64,000 nucleotides of DNA, taken from NCBI GenBank assembly GCA_022457065.1, contig JAJGBQ010000007.1, positions 2,738,866 to 2,802,865 of the forward strand, written 5' to 3'. Below are positions 44,848-56,785 of the stretch, one piece after another. Both the position numbers and the translations under genes were made by a program. This DNA comes from Curvularia sp. ZM96 (Eukaryota > Ascomycota > Dothideomycetes > Pleosporales > Pleosporaceae). The notes beneath the pieces are model-generated. The model did not search any database. It saw only the letters and a program-made list of their open reading frames with translations, and was not told where the DNA came from. The first letter of the stretch is position 1. Every line of letters starts with the position of its first letter.

Positions 44848-46200
44848 GTGCGCGAGGTTATTGACAGCATTAACCTCGACAGCATATCGCTATTCGATAG
44901 CATTAACCTCGACAGCATACTGCTATCCGACACCATTAACCTCGACAGCATACTGCTGTCCGACACCATTAACCTCGACAGCATACTACTATCCGACACC
45001 ATTAACCTCGACAGCATACTGCTGTCCGACACTATTAGTCTCTTAGTTTCCGTCCACATGGGGTTGCAAAAGCTTACGGCAGAATTAGTCAACAGGGTTA
45101 GCGTCGTGTTTTAGTCTACATGCGGACGGAAATCCTATAGCTATAGCTACTAAACAATTCTAGCCTTTATATATTTTGTTACTTTATACTATCTTTTACT
45201 TAGTTTAAGTCTGTATAGGATAAGAAACACCTAAGCTAGAGCTATCTAGAAGTGTTAACCTTAATAGTATTAGCGTCGATAGCAGTATCCTTTTAGTTTA
45301 CGTCTATATAAGGTTGTAAATACCTAGAATAACGTTATTTAGTAGCATTAGCTCTTGTTTTAATTCCACATGTGGTTAGAAACACCCACTCGGGCTAGGG
45401 CGGTTTAACAGCTACAGCCTTAATAGCATAGTGCTGTCCGACAGCATTAACCTCGACAGCATAATGCTATCTAACAGCATTAGTCTCTTAGTTTCTGTCT
45501 ACATGAGGCTGTAAATAGTTACGGCGCAATCGGTTAACAGTAGTAGCCTCTTAGTTTTAGTCCACATAAGAGTATAAATACGTAGGCTATAGCCGTTCGT
45601 CAGCATTAGCCTTTTAGTTTAAGGTAACACGCGATTATAAATGCTACTCTAGCTAGAGCTATTTAACAATGTTAGTCTTATTTAATAGCAATAGCCTTAT
45701 CTAATAGCATTACATTCTTGTTCAAGTCTATATTTAGACGGAAATGTAGTTACTGTAGGTATTAAGTAATACTAACTATAATAGCAAAACGCTACTTTAT
45801 AGCATTATTTACTTAGTTAAAGTCTACCTAGAATTAGAAATACTAAAGCTAGAGTTTTCTAAAGATTTTAACCTTAACAGTAGTAGCCTCGACAGCATAA
45901 TGCTCTCTAATAGCAGTAGCCTCTTAGTTTTAGCCTACATGTGGTTAGAAATACCTAGGCTGTCGTAGTTTGGCGGTAGAAGTCTCTACGTTTAAGACGA
46001 TATGTAGTTATAAATGCTACTTAGTTTAAAGCTTTCTAATAGTATTAGCCTTATATAATAGTATTAGTCTTCTCGTTCCTATTTATATAAGAGTGTAAAT
46101 ACTTAGGCTAGAGCTATTTTAGAGCATTAGTACTAATAGTATTAGCCTTATCTAATAGCATTAGTCTCTTACTTTAGATAGTTAGTATACTTTCGTAGTA
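44848..46200 (+). repeat. 33-bp minisatellite grading into a longer degenerate repeat
   Basis: 44867-45030 holds five near-perfect copies of a 33-bp unit (CATTAACCTCGACAGCATAC followed by TGCTATCCGACAC), in frame as the 11-residue repeat INLDSILLSDT in the open frame 44848-45114. Further right, related AGCATTARCCTCTTAGTTT blocks recur with GTCYACATG-type spacers to about 46200, heavily RIP-mutated. I cannot tell whether this is a dead repeat-protein gene or a plain satellite. Confidence 0.7.
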
Positions 46201-46262
46201 AAAACATACTAGAACTAGTTACTAGCCTTAACAACTGCTAATAAAAACTATAAATTAATATA

Positions 46263-46365
46263 GTAAAGGGAAGAATCGAACTTAGCACCACGAACAATAA
46301 AAAGAGTAGGGCAAAAAATACCATAGCTCTATAGAGTCGACTAATACTAGAAGACACGATAGAGC
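46263..46365 (-). repeat. tRNA-like repeat, copy 1
   Basis: On the minus strand: a box A-like TAGTATTAGTCG (46349-46338), a possible stem, and 56 nt on a box B-like AGTTCGATTCT (46282-46272). No full cloverleaf could be drawn. It is similar to the next entry, so a tRNA-derived SINE or tRNA-like fragment is possible. Confidence 0.33.
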
Positions 46366-46534
46366 TGTTAAAAAAAAGACGAGTAATAGCAAGTATATAC
46401 CTAAGCAATTAAGTATGCCTTAGATAGCTCTTACACTAGCTATACTAACTACTATAACTAACGCATCTAGTGAATACCTACAAACTAGAGAATAACCTTA
46501 ATACTACTAATAAAAACACTAAAATATAAAAGTC

Positions 46535-46640
46535 ACAAAACAAAGAATCGAACTTAGCACCCTAAATAACGAGAGAAAAAAGAAGCAAAAAACTGTAGTC
46601 CTACAGAATTAACTAACACTAGACGAAACCGTAGAATTAC
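46535..46640 (-). repeat. tRNA-like repeat, copy 2
   Basis: Direct repeat of copy 1, 272 bp further on: TAGTGTTAGTTAA (46621-46609) and AGTTCGATTCT (46554-46544) with the same 56-nt gap; the linker differs strongly. Confidence 0.33.
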
Positions 46641-46669
46641 TAATAGAATAACTAACTATTTTGTTTAAA

Positions 46670-47615
46670 CTATATTAAGTGTCTTTACGCACTTATCTCC
46701 GCGTACTATTATAGATAAGAAGAAGAACTCTTCTCTTAATAAGGTATTATATAAAAATCGTATATAAGAAAACTACTATAATACACCGCTTTTATCCTAT
46801 AGGTAAGGTAGGTAGGGGTTTATTTTTCTATACTAGTTCTTGCTCCTGTCTAACTATAAGTCTCTAACCTACTCTAATAAGAAGACTCTTGCTATCCTCT
46901 TTTTCTCCTTCTATATTAACAATAGTATACTATGAAGCTAGCCGTGAGTAGTAACTACTCCTACTACTTAAATTCCGCTATATCTGCTACTTCTAGATCG
47001 TCTTTTACTTTATCTAAACTAATAGTAATAGCTATAACTAGGCACTTTCTAACTCTAGGCTTAACCTTCTTATAGACTACTTCTATAATTAGGACGAGGT
47101 CGTGCTATTTTCTAGTAACCTAACACTATCGCTTTAATATGTAAAGTGTTCTAGTTTCGTTAGTATTATAGAAAGACGCATGTTTCCCTTTTGCTTACTA
47201 CTAGGAGTTAGGGGCTCTACTACACCCTTAGTAGCTACGATTAAATAAGTAGAGTCCTAGCTAAATCTCGATATAGAAGGGGGAAAGATAGCGTAGTTAT
47301 TACTACTAAGTTCTATATTATTTAGAGTAGTAGGTGTATAAAGATCTCTTTTAGAGAATTAGGATAGATATTAGTGTTATGTAGCTAGCTGCCTTTTGCG
47401 CTCCTAAAGCTAGATAAGTAGAAATATAAGTAGCCTATATATAAAGAAAGCTAGGAGCATGATAAGTAGTCTAGTAGTATATAAAGTAGATATAACTAGT
47501 TCTTTAGGGATAGAGAGTTTATTAGAATCTTATATAGATATAAAGTTATTATTGTAATAAGTACCTAGCATTATAAGACTACTAGTAATACGTTAAATAG
47601 GCGCGGTAGCGATTA
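46670..47615. other. RIP-mutated AT-rich filler
   Basis: No gene or similarity recognised. Confidence 0.45.
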
Positions 47616-47619
47616 CTAG

Positions 47620-47815
47620 TGTGAGGCTTAGTGGAGAATGCTAGCGCTTAATGCAAACACTAGTAGAAGGCACGGCGGAGAATATAGATGAGGCTTAGCG
47701 GAGAATGCTAGCGCTTAATGCGGTACAAAACACTAGTGTAAGGCACGGCGGAGAATACAGGTAAGGCTTAGCGGAGAATGCTAGCGCTTAATGTGGCACA
47801 AAACACTAGCGATAT
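47620..47815. repeat. Tandem repeat of about 70 bp, three copies
   Basis: Units start at 47623, 47690 and 47762 with AGGCTTAGCGGAGAATGCTA and contain AGCGCTTAATG and GGCACGGCGGAGAAT. The sequence is less mutated than its surroundings. Function unknown. Confidence 0.75.
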
Positions 47816-48900
47816 GTAGTATAGGCGCGTAATTACAACACAAAGCACATTGTTATAGAGCGCTTATTAAGCGCTTACTATTAGATACTTGCTTCTATTA
47901 GGATAACTTCTACTAGAGAGAATAGAGTTACGCTATACTAGTAAATAGCAAAGTAAAGCGTTATAATAATACTAGCGTAAGCGTAAGGCGTAGTATAAGT
48001 TACTAGCGATACGCCCTATAAGCGCGCGGATGTTGTAGAATAGGCTAGACTTTGTTTAGAGTTAGTAGTATTATGTCTAGCTAGCTATATCTATTCTTCT
48101 ATATAGAGAATTAGTAGAATAGCTATTACTTATTTCCCTTCTTCGTTTAATTAGTATCGCATAGTAAAGCTTAGTCTCTAGTAAGTAGAGTAAGAACCTA
48201 TAATATTATATTCTTAGGTTATATATAAAGATATAGAATATAGTAGTTGTTAGAGGTATAATACAACAGTATAGAATTAAGATAGTGTACTTTAGCGAAT
48301 AACTTTAAAAATATAAAAACACGTTAGTATAATAAATTCTAGACTCTAGAGGGTGGGATTGTAATACTTTAAAAGAGAGCTACTATTAATACGGGTATAG
48401 GAGACTATTTTTTTTTATAGAGGTAGAAGCAAGTCATTTCGCTAGAGTTACATAAGTATCCTAGCTAGCACGCTATGCACTAGCGTAGTAGTAGCGAGTA
48501 GTGAGTAGTAGTAGTAGTTAATATATTAACTCCGCCTTTAGAGTAGAGTAAGCTATACTCTAAAGAATAGAGTAAAAGACGTATAAATAAAGTTATTAGG
48601 TGTTAAATAGCGCGTTAAGTAAAGCTAATATATTTCTTATAAAAGAAAAGCTATCCATATACTTCTATTGCTACTACTAAGTACACCAAGACTAAGAAAA
48701 ATCTCCTTCTCTTAAGACGAAAGATAATAAGGAAATACTATAGATAAGAAATATAAGAAGAAGAATAGACGGACGTACTAATATACTCGCGACTTCTTAG
48801 TTACTATTATAATAGATAAGCGGAAATTCGATAAATTCGCAAAAGGTGCTAAGTAGCCCCTTAATAGACTATCTCTTGTTTTTAGTATTTATATAAGCAC
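47816..48900. other. RIP-mutated filler with a short GTA microsatellite
   Basis: No gene. A GTAGTAG/GAGTAG microsatellite lies at about 48487-48523. Confidence 0.45.
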
Positions 48901-48929
48901 TACTAGAAGTACTGTTAAGTTCGTTACCT

Positions 48930-49588
48930 AGATAAAAGTTATAAGCTTAAATACTATTAGCCTCTTCGGGGTAGATATAAAGAGCGAGAAAAGAAAGTTC
49001 TTTACCGTCTATCTTTGCTTAAATAGCACGGATAGCGTTAGTAGCCAGGTTATTACTCTGTATCTTATACATATTAAAGACTATACTAGCTAGAAAGCTA
49101 GATAATATAGAGTCTAGCGTAGCGATAACTTAAAGCGTAGCCTTATTAGTAGTAAGTAGAAATCCGCTTAGTAAGGTAGCTGGGTTAGGTACGAAGGTTA
49201 TAGTTAACGAAAGTAGTATCTAGTCTAGGATAGCTAACACTTGCTGCGGCGTAACCTCCTTCTAGCTGCCGATTGTTGCTGTCGCACCCCTTTCGACAGA
49301 AAAATAGGAGAACTTAGCAAAATAGTAGCTAGTAGACGTGAAGAGATCCTAATCCTTAGAGCTAATCTCTTTGCTAGCGAGATTAGCGAGCGGCTAGTAC
49401 TTTTAAAGGAATAATTAAAGGTCGCTTAATAGGTTGGTTAGTACGTGCTAGAGAGCGTTCGTGTCTGGCTTATGTATATTAGCTAGAAGGAGCTACACAG
49501 CATTATTCTTAGCCCGGCGTAATAGTGTAGAATTAATTAGCTAGAATAGAAGTGTAATAGCTAGTTCTACACTAGCAACGAGAAGCAT
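48930..49588 (-). pseudogene. Unknown secreted-type protein, copy 1, RIP-damaged
   Basis: Start ATG 49588; hydrophobic N-terminus (MLLVASVELAITLLFQLINS), then NLLSDLQLFLQKYQPLANLA, SYYFAKFSYFSVERGA, LASIVFNMYKIQSNN, ATNAIRAIQA and NFYLGNELNS. About 210-220 residues, with scattered TAG/TAA stops. The same ordered blocks appear in the copy at 55249-55911, which defines a family of two paralogues in this subtelomere. I do not recognise the family. Confidence 0.6.
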
Positions 49589-49938
49589 ATTTCTCTATAA
49601 AAAGGCTATTAGTAGATGTAGATATATAGCTTACTAGACGAGCTTAGAGTAAATTTAGAAGCTTACTATCGTCTTTATCGTAATAGAGTTGTTATAGGAT
49701 ATAGAAATTTAGATAGTGTATACACTAAAGTATATAAGATAATAAGAAGAGGTGAGAGTTATAGAAGAGGGTAGAGGAGGGAGTAGAGGATAGGTATTTG
49801 TGGTATGTAGTAAAGTAGAAGTACTTAGTATACTATTCTTTTGTGTAGGTGCTAGGTCTTTATATATATACACGGTATAGTAGAGATCTAGAGACAGCAA
49901 ATATCTCTATTTTATACGCTTGTAGGGTGATTACTATA

Positions 49939-50060
49939 GCATAGTCGTTTTTGTAGTGCGAGTAAGGCACGAAACTAGCGTGGGCACGAGCTGTTGGTGG
50001 CATAGTCGTCCCTATAGTGCAAATAAGGTATAGAAATAGTGTTGGCGCGAGTTGTTGGTG
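49939..50060. repeat. 61-bp tandem duplication
   Basis: Two copies starting at 49939 and 50000 (GCATAGTCG, then TAGTGC, AAGGCACGAAA and GAGCTGTTGGTG); the second shows C-to-T/G-to-A changes. Related GCGGGCGCGTG and TTGGTGATGGCGGC stretches occur near 56320 and 56470. Confidence 0.6.
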
Positions 50061-50372
50061 GCGTAGTAAGACTAGGTGCGGCGTAGTTCTAACTCCGCCC
50101 TACTCTAGTAGTAAGATGTGAAGGCCATGCTAGCGTCTAATAGAAGGATGTATTTATAAAATAGTCTAGCTAAGCGCGCGCTACTAAGCCTTGTAAGTGG
50201 AGATGTAAGGCATACTTGTACTCTTAATATATATGATGAGAGTGGGCTTACTACGCAAGTAGTTAGCCTAACCTAGCGTTTAAGTTACTCTTTGTTTTAA
50301 CACAATTTCGTATTAAAAGACTTCTACTAGTTGTGTTTGTAGCATTATATAACTTTGTACTAACTACGTACT

Positions 50373-51450
50373 ATGGCTATATCGCCAGACTCTTATAATA
50401 GCTTCTACTACTATAAACTAAACTTACTACTAGCTTAGTTTAGCGTAGCTAGCTTTTTAGTACTCACGGTTATTTATATGGGACTTTTTGTTCGGCGCTA
50501 GGCCTAGTTCTTCTAGTGCATGTATATTGGCCTGTTTAGTAAGTCGATACCTGTTCTATATAGAGGCTGTTTTTTTAAAAATAAGAATCTTACTATTAAC
50601 TAGTAGAGCTTAGGGGGTTAATAGCCCGTGCTATCTTAATTGGCGACCCTACGAATGTCTCTGCCTTTCTTATTAGCTACTTGGCGCTTATGTATGTTAT
50701 TCTATAAGAGATTTATTAACTAGGTTACTAAGAGTTATTCTACTTAGCCTAGCACCAACCTTTATAGCAGTAGGGTGTTATGCTACCTTTAGTCGAATTG
50801 TTTGGTGGGTAACACCGTCTAAGAGTAACTAATTTACATTATTGTGGTGTCTACTACGCGTTATTATACTATTCTTTATTCTCTTTAACTTGTTTTCTTT
50901 CTTTATATAGCTTCTAGGTGCTAGTGTAGTAGGAACTGTATACGTAAGTAAGACTCTCGCACTAGAGAAGCGTGAGGATCGTGTATAGGCGGGGCTTGGT
51001 GTACTAAAGCTCGGCTTCGCTCTGTAGATTGTGTGCTTTCTACTATTTACTATTGTAGGAGCGCGCTTTCTCTTTATAAGTCGCCGTTAGACTACTAGGA
51101 TACTACGCTATCTAGCCCTCCTTAGTGCTAACTAGGTGCGGCTTAACTAGGTAGTTAATGCGGCTACTATGGCGATTATAGTACGCTGGTCTTTCCCTCT
51201 ATACTATACAAGTTGCTATATACTAATTACTCTTTTTTAGATCCGCGCTGTTTACTAGATGGCTGAATTTGTTAGCGACGGCTTAAGCGGCGATGCTGGA
51301 TACCTCCTGCTCTATAAGTGGCTATTCTGGGTTTTTGACGTAGTGCCTATGCTTAGTTAAGTAACTCTTGTTTTTATGCCCTAGTTAAGAAGGTATGCTA
51401 ACTCTAGTAGGAGTATTTATGCTTTTTGTAATTATGTATCTAGGATAGCA
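50373..51450 (+). pseudogene. RTA1-like membrane protein, RIP-inactivated
   Basis: Seven-helix membrane proteins of this family (PF04479) are linked to lipid translocation and drug or sterol resistance. Recognisable here: start MAISPDSYNSFYYYKLNL, hydrophobic segments throughout, IRAVYQMAEF (about 51240) followed by GDAGYLLLYKWLFWVFDVVP (about 51290-51350), the family's conserved end with its Arg, Tyr, Glu and Asp-Pro features. Many TAG/TAA stops and some apparent frame changes make it non-functional. The C-terminal end cannot be fixed. Confidence 0.7.
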
Positions 51451-51819
51451 TCTACCGCGAGAGTTCCTCTAGTGGTGGTTAAGGACGCGAAAGCTACGTA
51501 ATAAGGCTAAGAGCTCGCCTCTAGATTATAACTAGGCTAATGGGCAGCATGCTAGTAGAGAGGTGGGCGATGGTAGAGCTCGTGTATAGATTTAGTGGGA
51601 AGAAGGTAGATTTTGCCCTATTTTAAGAGTACCTTTGTAATAGGGTAACTATAGTAGTAAGCAATATATAAGAAAATTATAAGACTAATTTATACTTCTC
51701 TATATCTATATACTATAACACACTTCACACTCTATCTAAGTATACTCTACTCTAATAATAATTAGAGCGCAGATTCTATATAAACTTAACCTAAAGGTAA
51801 CTCTCCTCTTCTTTCTCTC

Positions 51820-52990
51820 TAGTCTCCTACGTAGAATCGCTACCTAATTGCTCTATCTAGCTGCGCTTTATCTTTGCTCTTGTTGCTTCGTCGCTTGTTA
51901 TCCACGCATTCCTTATCTTCTTGAATTGTTCCTACACTTGCTTCGTCTTTCTATCTAGCGCTTGGCTACGCTCTCTTAGTCTAGCTCCCGCACTACTATT
52001 AGGCAATACCTCTAGCAGTCTTTTCTACTCTTTATAATGTGTCTTTGTAGCATGAACTATCCACTCTCTAGCTTAGTAGAAGGAAGCTGTGCAGCTAGAT
52101 AGAGGGCATACAAAAGACGCATCGCGTCCGAGACTAGAGTAATGCTAGTCTAAGGCTTCTACTATAAGTGGCCACAGTCTAAATTGCTAAAGAGGGATTT
52201 TATAGTAGTACTAATATTTAAGCTCGTTATAACGCTCTACTAGACCTTTAAATTACTTTGGCGGCATTAAGATTGTTTGCTGAAAGGTTTTTGGCTCGCT
52301 CTTATGCCACTCTCCGTCACCTGCTAGTTAGAATGAGTATTGGTGCCACGCACTAGTACGCTAATCTAGGGTTCCGGCTAGTAGATGAGGCTTTGGCTCC
52401 TTTTTAAGAAAGAGAAGAGAGGATTCGATATCCCAGGGACAGGCTCGTAGTAGGAGCTACAGTGCTAGCGGAAACGGCTCTTTATCCTAGCTAGCACGTT
52501 TCTCGTTGTAGTTTAAGATAATCTTTTTAACCTTAGGAAACTTATCTTTTAGCGAGGTCTAGAAAATATTAACTAGGTCGTACTAAATGTCGCATAAGTC
52601 GTCTCGTTGTACGCATATTTGCTGCCTAATTCTAGCCTAGTATTTAATCTCGATATTTTGCATATTGGTGAGAAAGGCTATGTCCTAAAATAACTAGCCT
52701 AGGTAGGCTTTATTTAGGAGCAATTGTGCTTTAACTAAGAAATATGTATCTTCCTTTCCCTAAAATAGCTTTAAAGCTTCTATGCGAAACTTAGAAGAAG
52801 TATGTATAAGCTAAAAGAGAGTACTAGTAGAGCACATAGCTAGTATATAAAGCTAGATCTCTTCTAGAAGTTAGTAGAAATTCGATAAAGCTACGTTATA
52901 TTGTGATATAGCTATAAGGGTGCTACTTGCTTAGACGTACACATAGAAAGGAATCCGTTCTTCTCTACCTAGCGTTATATACACTTCTCG
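51820..52990 (-). pseudogene. Unknown protein with one C2H2-like finger, RIP-inactivated
   Basis: One minus-strand frame reads coherently once TAG stops are ignored: GREERIPFYVYVQASSTL, CSTSTLFQLIHTSSKFRIEA, QARIRQQICVQRDDL, LNYNEKRASQDKEPFP, ACPWDIESSLFLKKEPKP, EWHKSEPKTFQQTIL, then FVCPLSSCTASFYQARE with VVHATKTH (C2H2-like spacing) and a basic coiled C-terminus. I do not recognise the family. Start not found. Confidence 0.45.
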
Positions 52991-53759
52991 ATCAAGGCTT
53001 CTTGTCTAGAACGGGTAGGATAGGGTCGTAAGTAGGTTACAGGTAGCTTAGCGACGTATAGCGATTAACTAGGGGTTTAAGCGTTAAGGGTGACAGAAAG
53101 CGAGTACACAGTAGAGTTACGCTTGTGTAGTGTTAAGTAGAGAGAGGTCTTGCGTGGTCGAGATAGTCGCCTAGCGTCTGTTATTAGTAGTAAGCGCTAA
53201 GACTACTAATACTTAATTAGTAAGGACGTAGCCCTTCCTTCTTAGCGTTAGGAAGGAACCTACGCGCCTGTACTATGTTAGATGCTTGCAATTGCCTCCC
53301 TCTTACCTAACCGCCTAGTCTGCTGCGTCTTTAAGTGGAAGTCTGTCAAGACAGGAACTGTAAGGCGTAATTCTAAAGTTAGATTGTAGTATAGTTAGCT
53401 AAGCGCCGTGATAGCGTAATAGTACTACTAGATTTAAAGTTTATAAGACTAATAGAGAGACACTATATGCTAGTATAGATAACTTTTCGAAATATACTTA
53501 TAGCTCTCTACTCTCTCTGCAGCACCCTATACGATATACATTCCTTTATTTTTATTTTTTACGCGCTTTCCTATTCTTATACTATCTTGACGATACGTTT
53601 GCTCCGGCTTGGACTAGTTGTTGCATGGATAGTAACCTTCTCTTAGGCTATAAGAGTGTGGGCATATTCTAGCTCTAGTAGCGTAGAATTTATAGCAAGA
53701 GATAGTAATGATAATCGCTATTAGCTTAAGTCACGAGCTCCTCCCGTGACTAGAAGCAT

Positions 53760-54720
53760 TACTATACTACTAATTTAGATAGATAACTATAACACTTAGA
53801 AAGGATATCGTTACTTGCCTAGCGTGTTTAGTAAAGCTATATCTAATTAATAAGTTAGAGACACGGTATATCTAACTTATAAGGTAGTTGAAGATAAGCT
53901 ACCTTTGCTAGGACTAGTGTCTATGATGCATATTCCTAGAGGTAAATAGGTAGCTAGAACTATTTAGCAGGGCTCTAACGAAGGATTTCGCGACTTTGCG
54001 CAAAAGGCTCTGGCGTTCTAGTATAGTGTACCTATTAGCGATTAGGATCTAAATCCTGAGCTAAATGGCGTATATAAATAGCATGTAGAGGCTATAATAG
54101 TAGCTAATGTAGAACGAGAGTTTAAAGACGCTATAGTAGAGGGACTCTGGCTAAAAGGTACGAAGATCTACACTTACGGGAAGGTTTAGGGTCTAAATAG
54201 GTTAGAGGTTAGGTCGAAGGCTATCTATAAAGACGGACATAGCTAAGTTTTAGTGAGCTATAGCGAGTAGCTAGAGCGGCTTTAGATTAGTATAGTGCCG
54301 CTACTATAAGCGTAGAACTAATACTATAGATACGGGCGGGGACTAGATAGGGGAGGGGCAGGTAGCCCTACTTAGGTATTTAGTTCTAGAATACCTTACT
54401 ATTCTAAAACTAGACTTAGATAGAGTTAGCGTTAGGGCTTCGTAGAATTATAAGAGTGCTTAATATAAGCTAAGAATTATATTAGAAATTTGTATAACTT
54501 CTATTAGTGATATAAGAAACCTACACGCATTAAATAGGCTGTTTCTTGTCGTACTATAATATAGATAGCGTAGATTATCTAATAGCGTATACGAAAGGGT
54601 TAGTATTCGTTTATATAGTCTATGCTAACTTAGGGTTGCGCTTACGGTTATGTCTACTACGAGTAGTTCTTAGTAAAGTTCTATAACTACATATAACTAT
54701 AATAAAATCTAGAATATTAT
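53760..54720 (+). pseudogene. Unknown protein, RIP-inactivated
   Basis: One frame stays coherent over about 950 bp: DKLPLLGLVSMMHIPRGKQ, GFRDFAQKALAFQYSVP, EAIIVANVEREFKDAIVEG, LWLKGTKIYTYGKVQGLNRL and VLVSYSEQLERL, interrupted only by TAG/TAA. It looks like a former cytoplasmic protein; no family recognised. Confidence 0.42.
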
Positions 54721-54739
54721 ATAGTTATAGGTAGTTAAC

Positions 54740-54780
54740 GTACCTTACGGGTTCGTTGCCTACTTTTGCTAAGGTACCAC
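54740..54780. repeat. Solitary TIR-like end of the 8506-type pogo family
   Basis: ACGTACCTTACGGGTTCG, TGCCTACTTTTGC after a TA resembles the outer TIR of the element at 8506, but with a single unit. No second end or transposase is nearby. Confidence 0.35.
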
Positions 54781-55248
54781 GCCAAGACACTAGCATCCGT
54801 GATATTACTCTAGATATGTGAGGACATGGCCTCACATAGTAGAGAAGGAGTTAGTGACTCTAGGACAAATGTCTAAGAACAGGACAAATTGTAATAGGTA
54901 TTAAGAATGGACGGATTTTATTATTACACTCGTTGTGGTCAGCTTAAATCGTTTTTTCTCGCAGGTTTCTACTTAATAATATTAATACTTTGTTATTCTA
55001 TTTTAGAACTAATTGTCTTTACTATTAGGTAAATATCTATAACCCTTTTCTATTAGAATTACTTAGTAATCTTGCGGACAGTCTTGCTATTCGTGGTGCC
55101 CTAGTAATCTAGTTTAGTCGTCATTTATACTATAATTGCGCTATGCATTCTCGTAGTAGATAAGAGGGATCTAAACTAAGCTATAGAAGAAGTTAAGGCC
55201 ATGCTCGATTAAGAACTGTTTGCTCTTTTTCTAGTTTGGCGTCGTGCG

Positions 55249-55911
55249 CTAACCGTCGAGTTTGTTTCCGAGGTAGAAGTTGCGGGTTTCCGCTATGTCG
55301 GCGCCTACTAGATATAGGTAAAGAGCGATAAACGGCCGCTCTTGGCCGTTAGTGGTAGCCTAGACAGCGCGGATCGAGTTGGTAGTAGGGTCGTTGTGCT
55401 ACATCTTGTACATGTTAAAGACTATACTAGTAAGAAATTTAGTAGACATAGTACCCTCTATAGCAATTATCTCTAGTGTAGTCTAGTTAAGTGTTAGCTT
55501 GAGACCGCTAAGTATAGTTGTTGGATCGTGCTTGAAAGTGACAGTTGGCGTAGCGTTAAGGTGATTAAGGATAGCCGACACCTGCTCCTACGAGACCTCC
55601 TCTTTGTCGCCGATCGAGGTCATGGCTCCGCGCTCTACAGAGAAATATAGATACTCTACGAAGTAGTAACTAGCCAAGGTGAAAGTAGCATTCTACTTAG
55701 ATCTAATCTTCGCACTAGCGGTATTAGTAAGTGGTTAGTATTTTCTAAGAAATGCGTGGAGGCTGCTTAGTAGATTGGCTGGTGCTGATTGTAGCGCCCT
55801 AGTGTCAGGGCCGCGAACGTCGGCTGGTAGGATCTGGATTGCGTCCGCTGCTCTACGTAGTAGTAAGGTGCCTTTAGTAGGAGGCGACGGCAGAGCCACA
55901 GCAAGAGCCAT
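55249..55911 (-). pseudogene. Unknown secreted-type protein, copy 2, RIP-damaged
   Basis: Paralogue of 48930-49588. Reads MALAVALPSPPTKGTLLLRR (start 55911 or slightly upstream, giving a signal-peptide-like head), NLLSSLHAFLRKYQPLTNTA, SYYFVEYLYFSVERGAM, ILNHLNATPTVTFKHDP, LTSIVFNMYKMQHNDP, NSIRAVQATTNGQERPFI and NFYLGNKLDG. Fewer stops than copy 1. N-glycosylation-type sites (NAT) fit secretion. Family unknown. Confidence 0.6.
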
Positions 55912-55959
55912 ACAAGCAGATAGAAGAGTGTAGACCTAGAGCTGAAAGTTAGCATAAGT

Positions 55960-56660
55960 AGGCAAGAATAGTATGCCCGCTATAAGCGTCGATATTCTAC
56001 TATAACCTTTATAATAATAGTATTCTTAGTAAAGATAGTATCTAAGGCATAGTCTTATTCTATTGGTAGTGTTAGTGTTTAATTCTGTGTAGAGTAAAAG
56101 TAAAAGATTAAAGCGCTTTATTAACTTAATAGTTATTAGGGAGTTTTCTACGCTACCTCTTCTTTATATATGTTGTTGTTGACTTAATTAAGCTAGAGGC
56201 ATCGCGTTATTCTCCTTACCTCCTGTGCCCTATTACTATTACATGTTAAAATAGCATAGCCATAGTAATTGTTGTAGAATTATACTATAATTAGGAGGAT
56301 CTAGTTTAAACAATAGCGCGGGCGCGTGCTGTAGGCGGCGTAGCAAGGCAGATCTTAAAAGTATGTTGCGATAACTATTTAGTCTAAAGTAATGCTGTGC
56401 TATGTCTAGAATTACATTTTGAGGAAAGTGAGCGGCTATACTTGCACGGTTTTAACCGAGCGCGGGCGCTTGGTGATGGCGGCACAGCTCTAGAGTTATC
56501 TAGTAATATCTCGCCGTACTAAGCGCCTATATTCGCAGATTAACTATAGCCAAGTGCGCGCCTAGACTAAGTCTAATCTAGTTATGTTTAGCATTATGTG
56601 GGACGTGGACATGGCACGCTTGTAACTCGTTCTAGAAATTAGGTTAGGGTTAGTCTTAGC
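55960..56660. other. RIP-mutated filler
   Basis: No gene recognised. GC-rich patches near 56320 and 56460 resemble the 61-bp tandem repeat at 49939. Confidence 0.45.
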
Positions 56661-56671
56661 TGTCGTAATCC

Positions 56672-56785
56672 TATCCTCAATCCCCGACGGAACTAAGGTC
56701 AGAATCGACCTTAGTTCCCGATTTCTTGGCGAGTTTGCGGACCTTAGTTCTGCAGAATTATGGGGGGTATAGAACTAAGGTCGGA
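56672..56785 (+). repeat. Palindromic scaffold repeat, locus 2 (motif GGAACTAAGGTC x4)
   Basis: After CCTATCCTCAATCC the motif occurs at 56689-56700 (+), 56707-56718 (-), 56739-56751 (-) and 56771-56782 (+): the order, spacing and lead-in match locus 1 at 1713-1835, while the motif itself is different. The first pair forms a perfect 12-bp stem with a 6-nt loop. Not RIP-mutated although it sits in mutated DNA. Confidence 0.65.

Noticed and set aside
44841..45092. Minus-strand repeat protein with SDSSMLSRLMV units
   Set aside because: Antisense shadow of the 33-bp minisatellite; any tandem with period divisible by three opens several frames.
47620..47815. CRISPR-like array
   Set aside because: Three long direct repeats without spacers, in a eukaryote; a plain tandem repeat.
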